Source of the DNA: Cupriavidus respiraculi
GTDB lineage: Bacteria > Pseudomonadota > Gammaproteobacteria > Burkholderiales > Burkholderiaceae
Length of the DNA stretch: 64,000 bases
Assembly: GCF_914271545.1 (NCBI RefSeq)
Contig: NZ_CAJZAH010000001.1
Coordinates: 806,001 to 870,000 of the forward strand
Reading direction: 5' to 3'
In this document: positions 52,470-61,411 of the stretch, in pieces
Layout of the letters: each line of letters starts with the position of its first letter
Position numbering within the stretch: position 1 is the first letter of the stretch
Translations under genes and position numbers: made by a program
Notes under the pieces: generated by a model
Seen by the model: only the letters and a program-made list of their open reading frames with translations
Database searches by the model: none
Told to the model about the DNA's origin: nothing

Positions 52470-52907
52470 ATGGTCGTAGCCAGCAAAACCAACGCAAAGC
52501 GCGCAGTCAAAAGCAGCAAACCCGCTGCCACGAAGAAGGCTGCCGTGCCTGCAAAGAAGGCCAGCGTGCTGACCCGCGAAGCCGCAGCCGCCAAGAAGCG
52601 TCTGCTGAAACTGCGCGTCGATACGAAGAAGGCGATCGAAGCGGCCAAGCGCGAAGTTGCGCAAGCCGTCGAGGCCGCCAAGCAAGCCACGCAGTTCGAA
52701 AAGCAGGCCGCCAAGGAAAAGCTGGCTGCGGCGAAGGCAAAGAAGTCCGCCGCCGCCAAGAAGGCATCGGCAAAGAAGCCGGCAGCCAACGCCGCACGCA
52801 AGGCGGCTCCGGCAAAGGCTCCGGCCAAGTCGGCAGCAAAGCCTGTTGCCAAGGCCGCGAAGAAGCCCGCCGCCAGGAAGGCCGCTGCAGCACCGAAGGC
52901 CGCCTGA
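52470..52907 (+). CDS. Lys/Ala-rich histone H1-like DNA-binding protein
   Basis: The 145-aa protein is made largely of Ala and Lys, with repeated AAKK, KKPAA and AAKPVAKAA blocks in the C-terminal half (from about residue 70). A short more ordered segment precedes it (LTREAAAAKKRLLKLRVDTKKAIEAAKREVAQAVEAAKQ, about residues 33-72), predicted helical. The composition matches bacterial histone H1-like/HctA or AlgP-type nucleoid proteins. It stands alone with a hairpin after the stop. Low-complexity makes homology calls unreliable. Confidence 0.75.
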   Translation: MVVASKTNAKRAVKSSKPAATKKAAVPAKKASVLTREAAAAKKRLLKLRVDTKKAIEAAKREVAQAVEAAKQATQFEKQAAKEKLAAAKAKKSAAAKKASAKKPAANAARKAAPAKAPAKSAAKPVAKAAKKPAARKAAAAPKAA

Positions 52908-53239
52908 GCAGGCAGCCTGAATATCGGGCCGACCGTTGTGGTCGGCCTGCGTTGTAGCGGGACTCGAGGCGCGGCACAGGCGCGAGTCCCGATTATGTTC
53001 CCCCGGCGTTCCCGTTCATCGCGGGTTCCGCGTCTCTGGTTTTCCCGTCCGCGTTTGCTGCGCCCTCGTTGTGCGAGCGCACACGCCCCCTCTCGCGGGC
53101 TGTCACGCATTGCCCTTTTTTTGGGGGGTATTCATCCGCGTCAAAGCTTCGCATAATCGCTGTCCCTGCGAACGGCGGGCCAGGTTCCGGCACCCGCCAT
53201 CGAACGACGACGCAGGACTGCGCGCGAACAATAACTAGA
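52908..53239. other. Intergenic stretch without a supported gene
   Basis: A 332-bp gap after the histone-like gene. Apart from the hairpin at 52927-52947 I see only short frames with no ribosome binding sites. A run TTTTTTTGGGGGG lies at about 53116-53128. Confidence 0.5.
52927..52947 (+). terminator. Probable terminator hairpin after the histone-like gene
   Basis: GGCCGACC and GGTCGGCC arms enclose GTTGT. There is no T-run, so termination efficiency is uncertain. Confidence 0.55.
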
Positions 53240-53533
53240 ATGGAAACGGCAATGAAGACAGCACTGGAACACTGCCCACTTTGCACGACCGTCACCGAGG
53301 CATCGGTCCGCCCACGCTCCTACGGGCAATGGAAGCGCTATGCGTGCGCCAATGCGGATTGCGGTCCGACCGAAATCAGTACCAAGGCGCGCAGCAGGCT
53401 GCGCCGCGGCGAGCGCCAGGCCGAACTGCGCAACGTCGCCAAATCGTGCCGCGGCTCGGGCGCCCGGCTTCGCATCGGGTTCGATGGTCCCAGCGGCGAA
53501 TACCAGGTCGTGGTCGAGGGCGAGCCGCAGTAG
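53240..53533 (+). CDS. Small Cys-motif protein of unknown function
   Basis: I do not recognise this 97-aa protein. It has CPLC near residue 12 and CANADC about 25 residues later, a plausible treble-clef or zinc-ribbon arrangement, followed by a very basic stretch (TKARSRLRRGERQAELRN). The end is a beta-type segment (RIGFDGPSGEYQVVVEGE). A nucleic-acid-binding role is possible. The start at 53240 is the first ATG; a second ATG four codons later is also possible. It stands between the histone-like gene and a convergent Lrp/AsnC regulator. Confidence 0.55.
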   Translation: METAMKTALEHCPLCTTVTEASVRPRSYGQWKRYACANADCGPTEISTKARSRLRRGERQAELRNVAKSCRGSGARLRIGFDGPSGEYQVVVEGEPQ

Positions 53534-53564
53534 GCAGCGCGGCGCGACAGCGCCCCGCGCGCGC

Positions 53565-54035
53565 TCAGGGCTCCACCGACGGTTCCCTCTTCAGGCAGCG
53601 CAGCACGAAGGTAGAGCGGCTATGCCGCAGGCCGGGCAGCTTGTACAGCTTGTGCCGCAGGAATTCCTCATAGCCCTCCGTGCCGGCCACGGCGACCTTG
53701 ATCAGATAGTCGTACTCGCCCGTCAGCAGATACGCCTCCATGACCTCCGGCAATTGCGCCAGCGCCTTGCCGAAGCGGTCGAACATCTCGTCGTCGTGCC
53801 GCTCCAGCGTGACCTCGATCAGCACGGTATCGGGCAGGCCCAGCGCCTTCTGGCTCAGCAGGGCCGTGTAGCCTTCGATCACGCCGGCATCCTCCAGCGC
53901 GCGTACGCGATTCCAGCACGGGGTCGCGGACAGGCCGACCTGTTCGGCCAGCTTCAGGTTGGAGAGGCGGCCATCGCGGCGCAGGTGGCGCAGGATGCGG
54001 CGGTCGGTTTCGTCGAGCTTGGGAGCGGTAGCCAT
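53565..54035 (-). CDS. Lrp/AsnC-family transcriptional regulator
   Basis: The 156-aa protein begins KLDETDRRILRHLRRDGRLSNLKLAEQVGLSATPCWNRVRALEDAGVI, the classic Lrp helix-turn-helix. From about residue 65 it has the RAM/ACT-like effector domain (VLIEVTLERHDDEMFDRFGKAL, VMEAYLLTGEYDYLIKVAV and GLRHSRSTFVLRCLK). Such regulators respond to amino acids. It is divergent from an ACT-like gene at 54202, which may be its target. Confidence 0.93.
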   Translation of the reverse strand: MATAPKLDETDRRILRHLRRDGRLSNLKLAEQVGLSATPCWNRVRALEDAGVIEGYTALLSQKALGLPDTVLIEVTLERHDDEMFDRFGKALAQLPEVMEAYLLTGEYDYLIKVAVAGTEGYEEFLRHKLYKLPGLRHSRSTFVLRCLKREPSVEP

Positions 54036-54201
54036 GGGTCGGAGCGGAAAGCCAGGAAAGGAAGAATCTTCGCACGATTCCCATATCGATAGTGGATTCG
54101 TCCCTGAAATGGGCCGCAGGCATGAAAATCGGGAAGCTCATTTTGAGAAAGCGCTGGTAAATTGACCACAGTTGCCAACGCCTTCCATCGAGCTAAACGC
54201 C

Positions 54202-54630
54202 ATGCCCGCCTCGTTCCCCGCTTCGTCGCTTCCCGCGCTGCATCTGTCCCTGCGCCTGGACCCGGCCGACCTGTTCGGCACCCTGGAATGGGTGCTGGCC
54301 ACCGCCCGGCGCACCGGCCTCGCGCTGAGCCAACTGCATTTGCCGGATAGCGAGCCCGGCGCCCCGCGATGTGTGCGCCTGTCGGCCACGGCGCAAGAGT
54401 GCGACCGTCTCGATCTCTTCCTGCGCCGCGTGGAAAACGGTGTGGATGTCCTCGAAGTGGTGACCCTCGACGACGCTCTCGCCGCCGAGCGCCCTGACTA
54501 TGCCGCGCCGGCGTCGGCCAGCGGCAGCAACTCGATGCCGTCGAGCGCCGCCGCACAGGTGTCCCGCACGATCGAGACGAAGTCACGCACGTACGGCCTG
54601 TCCTCGATGGCGGACGGCACGGTCGCGTAA
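54202..54630 (+). CDS. ACT-like small protein with a C-terminus antisense to metR
   Basis: The 142-aa frame starts at the ATG at 54202. Residues about 8-95 (LHLSLRLDPADLFGTLEWVL, AQECDRLDLFLRRVENGVDVLEV) resemble a single ACT domain like acetolactate-synthase regulatory subunits. The frame then runs on for about 44 residues over the 3' end of the oppositely transcribed metR (54498-54630), where it is a low-complexity Ser/Ala stretch. It is divergent from an Lrp-type regulator, hinting at control by amino acids. Family call tentative. Confidence 0.5.
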   Translation: MPASFPASSLPALHLSLRLDPADLFGTLEWVLATARRTGLALSQLHLPDSEPGAPRCVRLSATAQECDRLDLFLRRVENGVDVLEVVTLDDALAAERPDYAAPASASGSNSMPSSAAAQVSRTIETKSRTYGLSSMADGTVA

Positions 54631-55433
54631 AGCTCGCTCCACAGGCCCTTCGCGCCGATCCGCTTGGCCAGCACGTAGTCGTGATCGACGTAGTTCTTGA
54701 CGCCCCAGTTCGGTAGCGCCGCCACGCCCCGCCGGCTCGCGACCAGTTGCAGCACCGCCACGGTCAGCTCCGCGGTGCGCCGCTGCAGCCTGATGCCGGC
54801 CGGCTCCAGTACCTCGCGGATCAGGTCGATGCGTTGCTCCGGGACGGGATAGGTGATCAGCGTCTCGCCGGCCAGATCGGCCGCTTCGATGCGCCGGCGG
54901 CTGCGCAGCCGGTGCTCGTTGGCGATCACGGCCAGGATCTCGAAGCGGAACAGCGGCGCGACGGCCAGCCCGCGCCGGTTCGGCGGCATCGAGCCGATCA
55001 CCATGTCCGTGCGCCCTTCCGCCAGCAAGCCAAGCGGATCGGCGTGGAAGCCGGCGACCAGATCCACCTCCACCTCTGGCCAGCGCTTGCGGAATTCGTC
55101 CATCACCGGCATCAGCCAGTCGAAGCAGGTATGGCACTCGAGCACGATGCGCAGTTCGCCCCGCGTATCGCCCTTCAGTCTTTCCAGGTCCCGTTCCGCC
55201 GCGCTGATGGCCGCCAGCGTCTCACGCGCCAGCGCCAGCAGCCGCTCGCCGGCCGGCGTGAAACGCATGCCGCTGCGTGCGCGGTCGAACAGCGTCAGGC
55301 CGTAGTGCGCCTCGAGCGCCTTGATCTGGTGCGACAGCGCCGACTGGCTGACGTGGACCCGTTCGGCCGCGGCGGCCAGCTTGCCGGATTCCGCGATGGC
55401 GACCAGCGAGCGGAAATGCCGGACCTCGATCAT
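54498..55433 (-). CDS. metR: LysR-family methionine regulator MetR
   Basis: The 311-aa protein begins MIEVRHFRSLVAIAESGKLAAAAERVHVSQSALSHQIKALE, the start typical of MetR. It continues YGLTLFDRARSGMRFTPAGERLL and ECHTCFDWLMPVMDEFRKRWPEVEVDL. MetR uses homocysteine as co-inducer. It is transcribed divergently from metE, the classical arrangement, with a duplicated TTGATTCAT in the shared control region. Its 3' end overlaps a reading frame on the other strand by 133 bp. Confidence 0.93.
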   Translation of the reverse strand: MIEVRHFRSLVAIAESGKLAAAAERVHVSQSALSHQIKALEAHYGLTLFDRARSGMRFTPAGERLLALARETLAAISAAERDLERLKGDTRGELRIVLECHTCFDWLMPVMDEFRKRWPEVEVDLVAGFHADPLGLLAEGRTDMVIGSMPPNRRGLAVAPLFRFEILAVIANEHRLRSRRRIEAADLAGETLITYPVPEQRIDLIREVLEPAGIRLQRRTAELTVAVLQLVASRRGVAALPNWGVKNYVDHDYVLAKRIGAKGLWSELYATVPSAIEDRPYVRDFVSIVRDTCAAALDGIELLPLADAGAA

Positions 55434-55459
55434 CGCGCCGCCTTCGTCTTTGTATTAGT

Positions 55460-55498
55460 TTGATTCATGGTTTCTTTAAAACATATCACTTGATTCAT
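55460..55498. promoter_or_regulatory. Repeated TTGATTCAT sites in the metR-metE control region
   Basis: TTGATTCAT occurs at 55460-55468 and again at 55490-55498, exactly 30 bp apart, or about three helical turns, in the divergent region. The TGA-N-TCA core is half of a MetR-type site; the pair is a probable MetR binding region. Confidence 0.55.
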
Positions 55499-55545
55499 TG
55501 TAAGCCGGCACGGACACTGTGCGCCACACTGATTCGGAGCAAGAC

Positions 55546-57930
55546 ATGGCACGCACACATATCCTCGGCTTTCCGCGCATCGGCGCGCAGCGCGAACTGA
55601 AATTTGCCCAGGAAGCCTTCTGGCGGGGCGAAAGCGACGAAGCCGCATTGCGCGGCGTGGCCGCCGGCCTGCGCGCGGCCCACTGGAAGCAGCAGGCCGA
55701 CGCCGGCCTGGACATGGTTGCCGTGGGCGACTTTGCCTACTACGACCAGATGCTGGGCATGTCCGCCCTGTTGGGCGCGCTGCCGGCGCGCTTCGGTTTC
55801 GACGCCCGCGAGTTGACCCTTGCCCAGTATTTCGAGATGGCACGCGGCAATCGCGAACAGCCCGCGATGGAAATGACAAAGTGGTTCGATACGAACTACC
55901 ACTACCTTGTGCCGGAACTGGCGCCGGACACCGCGTTCGATGGTGGCGTCTCCTGGCTGTTCGAGGAACTGGAAGAGGCGCTGGCGCTGGGGCTGACGGC
56001 CAAGCCCGTGCTGATCGGGCCGGTCACCTATCTGTGGCTCTCCAAGACCCATGTCCCCGGCTTCGATCGCCTCTCGCTGCTGCCCCGCGTGAGCGCCGCC
56101 TATCGCCGGCTGCTGGAGCGGCTGCGCGCACGCGGCATCGAGTGGGTGCAACTCGACGAGCCGGCGCTGTGCCTCGATCTGCCGCCCGAATGGCTCGCCG
56201 CCTACGACCGCGCCTATGCGGAGCTGGGGCAGGCCGGCGTCAAGCTGCTGCTTGCGACCTATTTCGATACCGCCGCCGACCACGCGGCGCGGGCCGCCGC
56301 CCTGCCGGTGCATGGCTTCCATATCGACCTGGTACGGGCCCCGGCACAGCTGGCGGCATGGCGCGAGGTGCTGCCGGCCGGCGCGGTGCTGTCGGCGGGC
56401 GTCATCGACGGCCGCAATATCTGGCGCGCCGACCTTGGCCAGGCGCTGGCACTGCTCGAGCCGCTGCACCGGGACCTGGGCGACCGGCTGTGGATCGCCC
56501 CGTCCTGCTCGCTGCTCCATGTGCCCGTATCGCTCGCGCCAGAGTCGCGGCTCGATGCGGAAATCAAGTCGTGGCTGGCCTTTGCCACGGAAAAGCTGGA
56601 TGAACTGGGCGTGCTGGCCAACGCGTTGAATCACGGCGAGCAAGCCGTCGCCCCCGCCCTGGCCGAAGCCGCCGCCGCGCGCGCCTCGCGCAGCGCGTCC
56701 CGGCGCGTCGTCAATGCCCAGGTGCGCAAGCGGATGGCCGCCGTCACTCCCGCCATGGCGGAGCGGCACAGCCCGTTCGCGCAGCGCATCGTCCAGCAGC
56801 GCGACGCACTGAAGCTGCCGGCGCTGCCCACCACCACCATCGGCTCGTTCCCGCAGACTGCGGCCATCCGCCAGACGCGCGCCGCCTTCAAGCGGGGCGA
56901 GATCGGCGCGCTGGAATACCTGCAACGCATCCGCGCCGAAATCGAGACCGCCGTGCGCAAGCAGGAGGCGCTGGGGCTCGACGTGCTGGTCCACGGCGAA
57001 GCCGAGCGCAACGACATGGTGGAGTATTTCGGCGAGCAGTTGTGCGGCTATACGTTCACGGAGTTCGGCTGGGTGCAGAGCTACGGCTCGCGTTGCGTCA
57101 AGCCGCCCGTCATCTATGGCGACGTCTATCGCCCCGAGCCCATCACGGTCGATACCGCGCGCTACGCGCAGTCGCTCACCGACCGGCCGATGAAGGGCAT
57201 GCTGACCGGCCCGATCACCATGCTGCAATGGTCCTTCGTGCGGGACGATCAGCCCCGCGCCGACACCGCGCTGCAACTGGCACTGGCCATTCGCGACGAG
57301 GTCGCGGACCTCGAGCAGGCCGGCATCGGCGTGATCCAGATCGACGAGCCCGCGCTGCGCGAAGGGCTGCCGCTGCGCAAGGGAGACTGGGATGCCTACC
57401 TGGAGTGGGCGGTGCGCGCGTTCCGGATTTCGGCGGCGACCGTCGCCGACAGGACGCAGATCCACACCCATATGTGCTATGCGGAGTTCAACGATATCCT
57501 GCCCGCCATCGCCGCCATGGACGCGGACGTGATCACCATCGAGACGTCACGCTCGGCAATGGAGCTGCTGGAGGGGTTCGGCGAGTTCGACTATCCCAAC
57601 GATATCGGGCCGGGCGTCTACGACATTCATTCGCCCCGCGTGCCGGGCGTGGAAGCCATGCTGCAACTGCTGGAGCGCGCCTGCGAGGTCATCCCGCCGG
57701 AACGCCTGTGGGTGAATCCGGATTGCGGCCTGAAGACGCGCGGTTGGCCGGAAACGGAAGCGGCGCTGGCCAACATGGTGGCCGCGGCGCGCATCCTGCG
57801 CGAGAAGATCGGCCGGCGGGGCGCGGCGCCCTGGCAACGGGCGGTGCGCCGTGCCGCCACGGCGGGCTTTGCACCCTCGGTGGCATCGCACGCGGCGGCG
57901 TGCGATTGCGCGGCGCACGCCGGCGCCTGA
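55546..57930 (+). CDS. metE: Cobalamin-independent methionine synthase MetE
   Basis: Transfers a methyl group from 5-methyltetrahydropteroyltri-glutamate to homocysteine. The start at 55546 gives [20 protein letters not shown], the standard MetE N-terminus; GGAG lies nearby. The 794-aa protein is somewhat longer than the usual 750-760, mainly through a C-terminal extension rich in Ala and Arg. Zinc ligands are His642 and Cys644 ([11 protein letters not shown]) and Cys727 ([11 protein letters not shown]); [13 protein letters not shown] supplies the Glu ligand. [13 protein letters not shown] is also intact. It is divergent from metR. Confidence 0.97.
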   Translation: MARTHILGFPRIGAQRELKFAQEAFWRGESDEAALRGVAAGLRAAHWKQQADAGLDMVAVGDFAYYDQMLGMSALLGALPARFGFDARELTLAQYFEMARGNREQPAMEMTKWFDTNYHYLVPELAPDTAFDGGVSWLFEELEEALALGLTAKPVLIGPVTYLWLSKTHVPGFDRLSLLPRVSAAYRRLLERLRARGIEWVQLDEPALCLDLPPEWLAAYDRAYAELGQAGVKLLLATYFDTAADHAARAAALPVHGFHIDLVRAPAQLAAWREVLPAGAVLSAGVIDGRNIWRADLGQALALLEPLHRDLGDRLWIAPSCSLLHVPVSLAPESRLDAEIKSWLAFATEKLDELGVLANALNHGEQAVAPALAEAAAARASRSASRRVVNAQVRKRMAAVTPAMAERHSPFAQRIVQQRDALKLPALPTTTIGSFPQTAAIRQTRAAFKRGEIGALEYLQRIRAEIETAVRKQEALGLDVLVHGEAERNDMVEYFGEQLCGYTFTEFGWVQSYGSRCVKPPVIYGDVYRPEPITVDTARYAQSLTDRPMKGMLTGPITMLQWSFVRDDQPRADTALQLALAIRDEVADLEQAGIGVIQIDEPALREGLPLRKGDWDAYLEWAVRAFRISAATVADRTQIHTHMCYAEFNDILPAIAAMDADVITIETSRSAMELLEGFGEFDYPNDIGPGVYDIHSPRVPGVEAMLQLLERACEVIPPERLWVNPDCGLKTRGWPETEAALANMVAAARILREKIGRRGAAPWQRAVRRAATAGFAPSVASHAAACDCAAHAGA

Positions 57931-57935
57931 GGTCG

Positions 57936-57956
57936 GCGCGGCCGTGCCGGCCGCGC
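57936..57956. terminator. Hairpin between convergent metE and the DUF1254 gene
   Basis: GCGCGGCC and GGCCGCGC arms enclose GTGCC. It lies directly after the metE stop; no T-run, so a weak or factor-assisted terminator. Confidence 0.5.
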
Positions 57957-57969
57957 TCGCAACCGCGCG

Positions 57970-59385
57970 TTAATCCACGCGCCTGACGGGGGGCGCGACC
58001 CAGCGGCCCTCGAACATGGCGGACTCCGGCCAGTAGGCGCGCAGCATCAGGTTGAAAGGCCCGTCGGGCACAGGCAGCCAGTTCGTTGCCAGCCGGCCCG
58101 GGGGGCGGCTGGCCTGGATCAGGATATCCACCGACCCGTCCGGGTTGCGGCGCAAACGGTCACGGTCGCCGATGGTCTGGCGGCCCGCCCGGTTCGACAC
58201 CGGGACCGGCTTGTCGCCGTAGACGGTCAGCGACCACGACGCCTTTGCGGGCGGCAGCTCTCCCTTGGCGAAGCGGACAACGTAGCGCCCGGCGCCGTCC
58301 AGCGGCTCGCCTTGCGCGTCGACGCGGGTGCGCAGGTACATCGCGTCCTGCGGCAGGTTGGCGCCGAGGGTGTCCCACGCCGTGGCCGCGCGGCTCAGAT
58401 AGTCGTCACCGAAGCGACCGACATGTTCGCGCGATTGCCACGCCCCCGACGGAGCCGTGCCGATATCGCGAGCCGCCTTGACGATCCCCGCCAGCGCCTG
58501 CGTCGCGCCTTCCTGGATGGCCCGCGCCGTTTCCGGCTCCAGCGCGGTGGTCGCATAGGGCGCGCCCGCGACGATACCGAACGCCTGGAGCTTGCGCCGC
58601 ATGGCCTCGTCCCGCGGCGCAGGCGGATTGGCGGGCAACAGGGCGGCAAAGCGCGTGAAAAATGCCTGGGCGTCCATGGCGGCAACCTGTTCGACCGGCG
58701 CCGTTTCGGTGTCGACCGGCGTCTGCGTCGCCGGCGCGATGGTTCCCGGCGTCCGCGTGGACTTCGGCCACGCCGCCAGCGGCGTCAGCCGGTACTGGTC
58801 CTGGAGCCGGTGCACCGCCGGGTAATCCAGCCTGCCATTGGCATGGGTGCGCCCGATCAGCCAGGCCATCGTTGTCGGCGAGCGGATTTCCTGCATGCCA
58901 TCGGGCAGCGTGCCGCGCCAGTCGGGGCCCACGATCGCATAGTCCGCGCGCCGCGTACCGGTGGTCCGCTTGCCGATCGAGGTCACCACGTTGGTCCAGC
59001 CATCGACCAGTTGCATCAGGTAATACCGCCCGCGGGTATCCGGCACCGACAGCACGACCGGCCCCTTGGACAGGTCCAGCCAGGCGGTGGAATACAGCGT
59101 GTCGGGATTCGGGCTCGCCATGTCGGTCGAGCCGGCGTCGGGCAGCGTGCGCCTGTGGGTAAAGGCGTTGGTCGGGCCCTTGGCCGTCATGATCTCGCGC
59201 GTCTTGTCCATCAGCACGAGGGGGTAAGCGTAGACATACACCTCGGCAGCCTGGGTGCGCACTTCATCGCGCGTGGATTGGACTGCCTTGGGGGTCTCCT
59301 GAATTTCCTGGGGTGCCGTGGCGCAGCCGGCCAGCAGCAAGACAAGCGCCGCGCCGGCGCCAAATTGGTATATCGACTTGATCAT
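57970..59385 (-). CDS. DUF1254/DUF1214 lipoprotein
   Basis: The 471-aa protein has a lipobox (ALVLLLAGCATAPQE). The DUF1254 part is VYVYAYPLVLMDKTREIMT, ASPNPDTLYSTAWLDLSKGPVVLSVPD and RYYLMQLVDGWTNVV. A DUF1214 C-terminal half follows (AKGELPPAKASWSLTVYG, NWLPVPDGPFNLMLRAYWP). These proteins are widespread and envelope-located, without a settled function. The gene converges with metE. Confidence 0.92.
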   Translation of the reverse strand: MIKSIYQFGAGAALVLLLAGCATAPQEIQETPKAVQSTRDEVRTQAAEVYVYAYPLVLMDKTREIMTAKGPTNAFTHRRTLPDAGSTDMASPNPDTLYSTAWLDLSKGPVVLSVPDTRGRYYLMQLVDGWTNVVTSIGKRTTGTRRADYAIVGPDWRGTLPDGMQEIRSPTTMAWLIGRTHANGRLDYPAVHRLQDQYRLTPLAAWPKSTRTPGTIAPATQTPVDTETAPVEQVAAMDAQAFFTRFAALLPANPPAPRDEAMRRKLQAFGIVAGAPYATTALEPETARAIQEGATQALAGIVKAARDIGTAPSGAWQSREHVGRFGDDYLSRAATAWDTLGANLPQDAMYLRTRVDAQGEPLDGAGRYVVRFAKGELPPAKASWSLTVYGDKPVPVSNRAGRQTIGDRDRLRRNPDGSVDILIQASRPPGRLATNWLPVPDGPFNLMLRAYWPESAMFEGRWVAPPVRRVD

Positions 59386-59555
59386 CCCGTTCCTTCATGA
59401 GCGGCGCCTGCCGGGCAGGTCCTGCCGGGTGCCGCTGTTCTGCACCGCATGATGGATTTGAGGGTCGGGGATTGTCAACCTGAGGTCGAACGGCGCCGCC
59501 ACGGCCGCCTTTCGGCAGGAAGCGGCGGCACTGGGGCATCCGTGCGTTGACGGGC

Positions 59556-59789
59556 TCAGTTGTAGCCGAGCACGGCGGCGCACAGAATCTCCGGATCGAG
59601 CGTGCCGCAGTGGATCGACGACGGAAATCGAGGAAGGTAGTGTCCATAGGACCACTTGCCCGCCATGCCGGCCGAACGTGCTACCACGGCATCGGGAAAA
59701 GCGCGGACAGCCTCATCCGGTGCCGCATCCCCTTCGACGCCCATCGCCATGCATACCACCGGCGACGGCACAAGATCTGCTGAAACCAT
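59556..59789 (-). CDS. Small unknown protein downstream of the type III chaperone
   Basis: I do not recognise this 77-aa product. The ATG at 59789 is preceded by GGAAGGGAGAACGAC, a strong ribosome binding site, which supports a real gene. It contains PSPVVCMAMGVEGDAAPDEAV, an Ala/Val-rich middle and a His/Tyr-rich end (WSYGHYLPRFPSSIHCG). It lies 73 bp after the CesT-family chaperone gene on the same strand. A cargo or regulatory role is possible only by proximity. Confidence 0.5.
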   Translation of the reverse strand: MVSADLVPSPVVCMAMGVEGDAAPDEAVRAFPDAVVARSAGMAGKWSYGHYLPRFPSSIHCGTLDPEILCAAVLGYN

Positions 59790-59862
59790 GTCGTTCTCCC
59801 TTCCGGGGGCGCGAAGGTCGCGACACCCGGGCTTCGTCATCCAGCCACAGGCAGCGCAACCG

Positions 59863-60339
59863 CTATCCGTGGTGCATGTGGTGGCGCGAGGCGGCGGGCG
59901 GCGGCGCTTGCTCCTCCTCCGCAGGGCCTCCCAGCCCGCCGAGGCGGCCACTCCAGTCCTTCTGCATCAGGATGAAGCTGCCGAGAATCTCCTCGAGCTG
60001 CGGCCGGTCGATCCTGGACAAGGGCAACGTGCGATGCAGGATCACCGTGCCGGACTGTGGCTCGAGCCCGATCGCAGCGCCGTTGTCCCGCAGCGGCTCG
60101 ACACCCGTCGCCAGCATGTCGCGCACCAGCTCGTGATCGAGGTTCTCGGGCAGGGATTCGGTCAGCAGGCCGACCAGCACCAGGTTGTGGTTTTCGTCAT
60201 CGCGACGAAACGTGATCGGGTACTCGTCGTCGATACGGATATGGCACAAGCCGTCCTCGTCGAATGCCATCTGCGGTATGCCGATCGACTCGCCAAAGTC
60301 GGCCAGCAACCGGTCGAAGCCGTCCATTCTGTTGTTCAT
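59863..60339 (-). CDS. CesT-family type III secretion chaperone
   Basis: The 158-aa acidic protein begins MDGFDRLLADFGESIGIPQMAFDEDGLCHIRIDDEYPITFRRDD. It continues LVLVGLLTESLPEN, the pattern of class I CesT/SycE-like secretion chaperones that bind one effector. The start at 60339 follows GAGAGGTG; the longer frame lacks support. The last 35 residues are Pro/His-rich (ASRHHMHHG). It is divergent from the response-regulator gene and lies near translocator genes, so it most likely serves an effector or translocator of this type III system. The cognate substrate is not identified. Confidence 0.88.
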   Translation of the reverse strand: MNNRMDGFDRLLADFGESIGIPQMAFDEDGLCHIRIDDEYPITFRRDDENHNLVLVGLLTESLPENLDHELVRDMLATGVEPLRDNGAAIGLEPQSGTVILHRTLPLSRIDRPQLEEILGSFILMQKDWSGRLGGLGGPAEEEQAPPPAASRHHMHHG

Positions 60340-60670
60340 GGGAACACCTCTCGAATAAAGCAATAAAGATGACCGGTGCACACGACATCGGTAACACCGG
60401 GAACGTTCCAAACGGCCATCAAGGCCACTGGCCTGACAACCACGCTGCGGCAACCCGCCCGCGAATCGCGCACAGACCGCGTGTCTCCTCCAGCCTCTTC
60501 GACGAGCCGACGTCGTCCCTCACTCTCGGCTCATCGTTCCATCATTCCGTGCTCATTCTTCATTCATAGACTTGGCGCATCCGGACAACGGACCAGCGCA
60601 CGATTCCTAAAGCGCTGCCCGCGCAGGCGCTGCCTGCCCTCCGTCCGGGACTCGTCTTGTGGAGTGCGAA
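60340..60670. other. Divergent region between chaperone and response-regulator genes
   Basis: A 331-bp intergenic stretch that should hold both promoters. I could not recognise a box with confidence, and no credible gene lies in it. Confidence 0.5.
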
Positions 60671-61402
60671 ATGACGTTTCAAGTCCAACCCAACACAATG
60701 ATTCCGCCACGCATGGTCCAGTCGGCTCGACGGCCCATGTCTGCCTCCCATCCCGCGAGCCGCATGCTGCTGGTCGACGACCATGCCGTCATGCGGGAGG
60801 GACTCAAGTCCATCCTGCGAAACGAATCGACGCTCACCATCGTCGGCGAAGCCGAGGACGGCCACGCCGCACTGAAGGCCTGCTTCCGGCTCAAGCCGGA
60901 CCTGGTGCTGATGGACCTGCAACTCCCGTCCCTCGACGGCATCGACGCCATCGCCATGATCCGCCGACGCTGGCCCGAGATCCGGGTCGTCGTGCTCGCG
61001 GGCATGCATTCCGAAAGTCGCGCGGCGCAGGCCCTGCGTGCAGGCGCGCACGGCTATGTGCTCAAGCGCAGTCACCCCGAGAAGCTGATCGCCGCCCTGC
61101 ATGCCGTACGCGACGACCTCGCCTACCTGGACCCTGCCGTAAACTTCGAACAGGTCGACGCCATGCGCAAGGCGGACGCCGCAGATCCGAAGTCCAACGT
61201 CGCGGCCGGCCTCACCCCGCGTGAACGCCAGGTGCTGAAGCTGATCGCCGAAGGCCTGTCCAACCGCAAGACCGCGGAGCGGCTGTCGATCAGTGCCAAA
61301 ACCGTGGAAACGCATCGGATGAACCTGATGCGCAAGCTCGACGCCCACAACGCCGCGGAACTGTCGCAGTGGGCGCGGCGCCTCGGCCTGGTGTCGATTT
61401 AA
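60671..61402 (+). CDS. NarL/BvgA-type response regulator
   Basis: The ATG at 60671 follows GGAGTGCGAA. The 243-aa protein has a receiver domain (residues about 30-150) with DD36-37 and phospho-acceptor Asp82 in LVLMDLQLPSLDG. The following switch position, normally Ser/Thr, is Ala110 in VVVLAGMHSE, then HGYVLKRS provides the conserved Lys. A LuxR-type helix-turn-helix follows (LTPRERQVLKLIAEGLSNRKTAERLSISAKTVETHRMNLMRKLD). It lies among type III secretion genes and may regulate them; no sensor kinase is nearby. Confidence 0.9.
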   Translation: MTFQVQPNTMIPPRMVQSARRPMSASHPASRMLLVDDHAVMREGLKSILRNESTLTIVGEAEDGHAALKACFRLKPDLVLMDLQLPSLDGIDAIAMIRRRWPEIRVVVLAGMHSESRAAQALRAGAHGYVLKRSHPEKLIAALHAVRDDLAYLDPAVNFEQVDAMRKADAADPKSNVAAGLTPRERQVLKLIAEGLSNRKTAERLSISAKTVETHRMNLMRKLDAHNAAELSQWARRLGLVSI

Positions 61403-61411
61403 GCGGCGCGG

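Noticed and set aside
59656-60366. Plus-strand frame opposite the CesT chaperone
   Set aside because: Covers the reverse strand of the chaperone and the small downstream gene; lacks a ribosome binding site and any motif.
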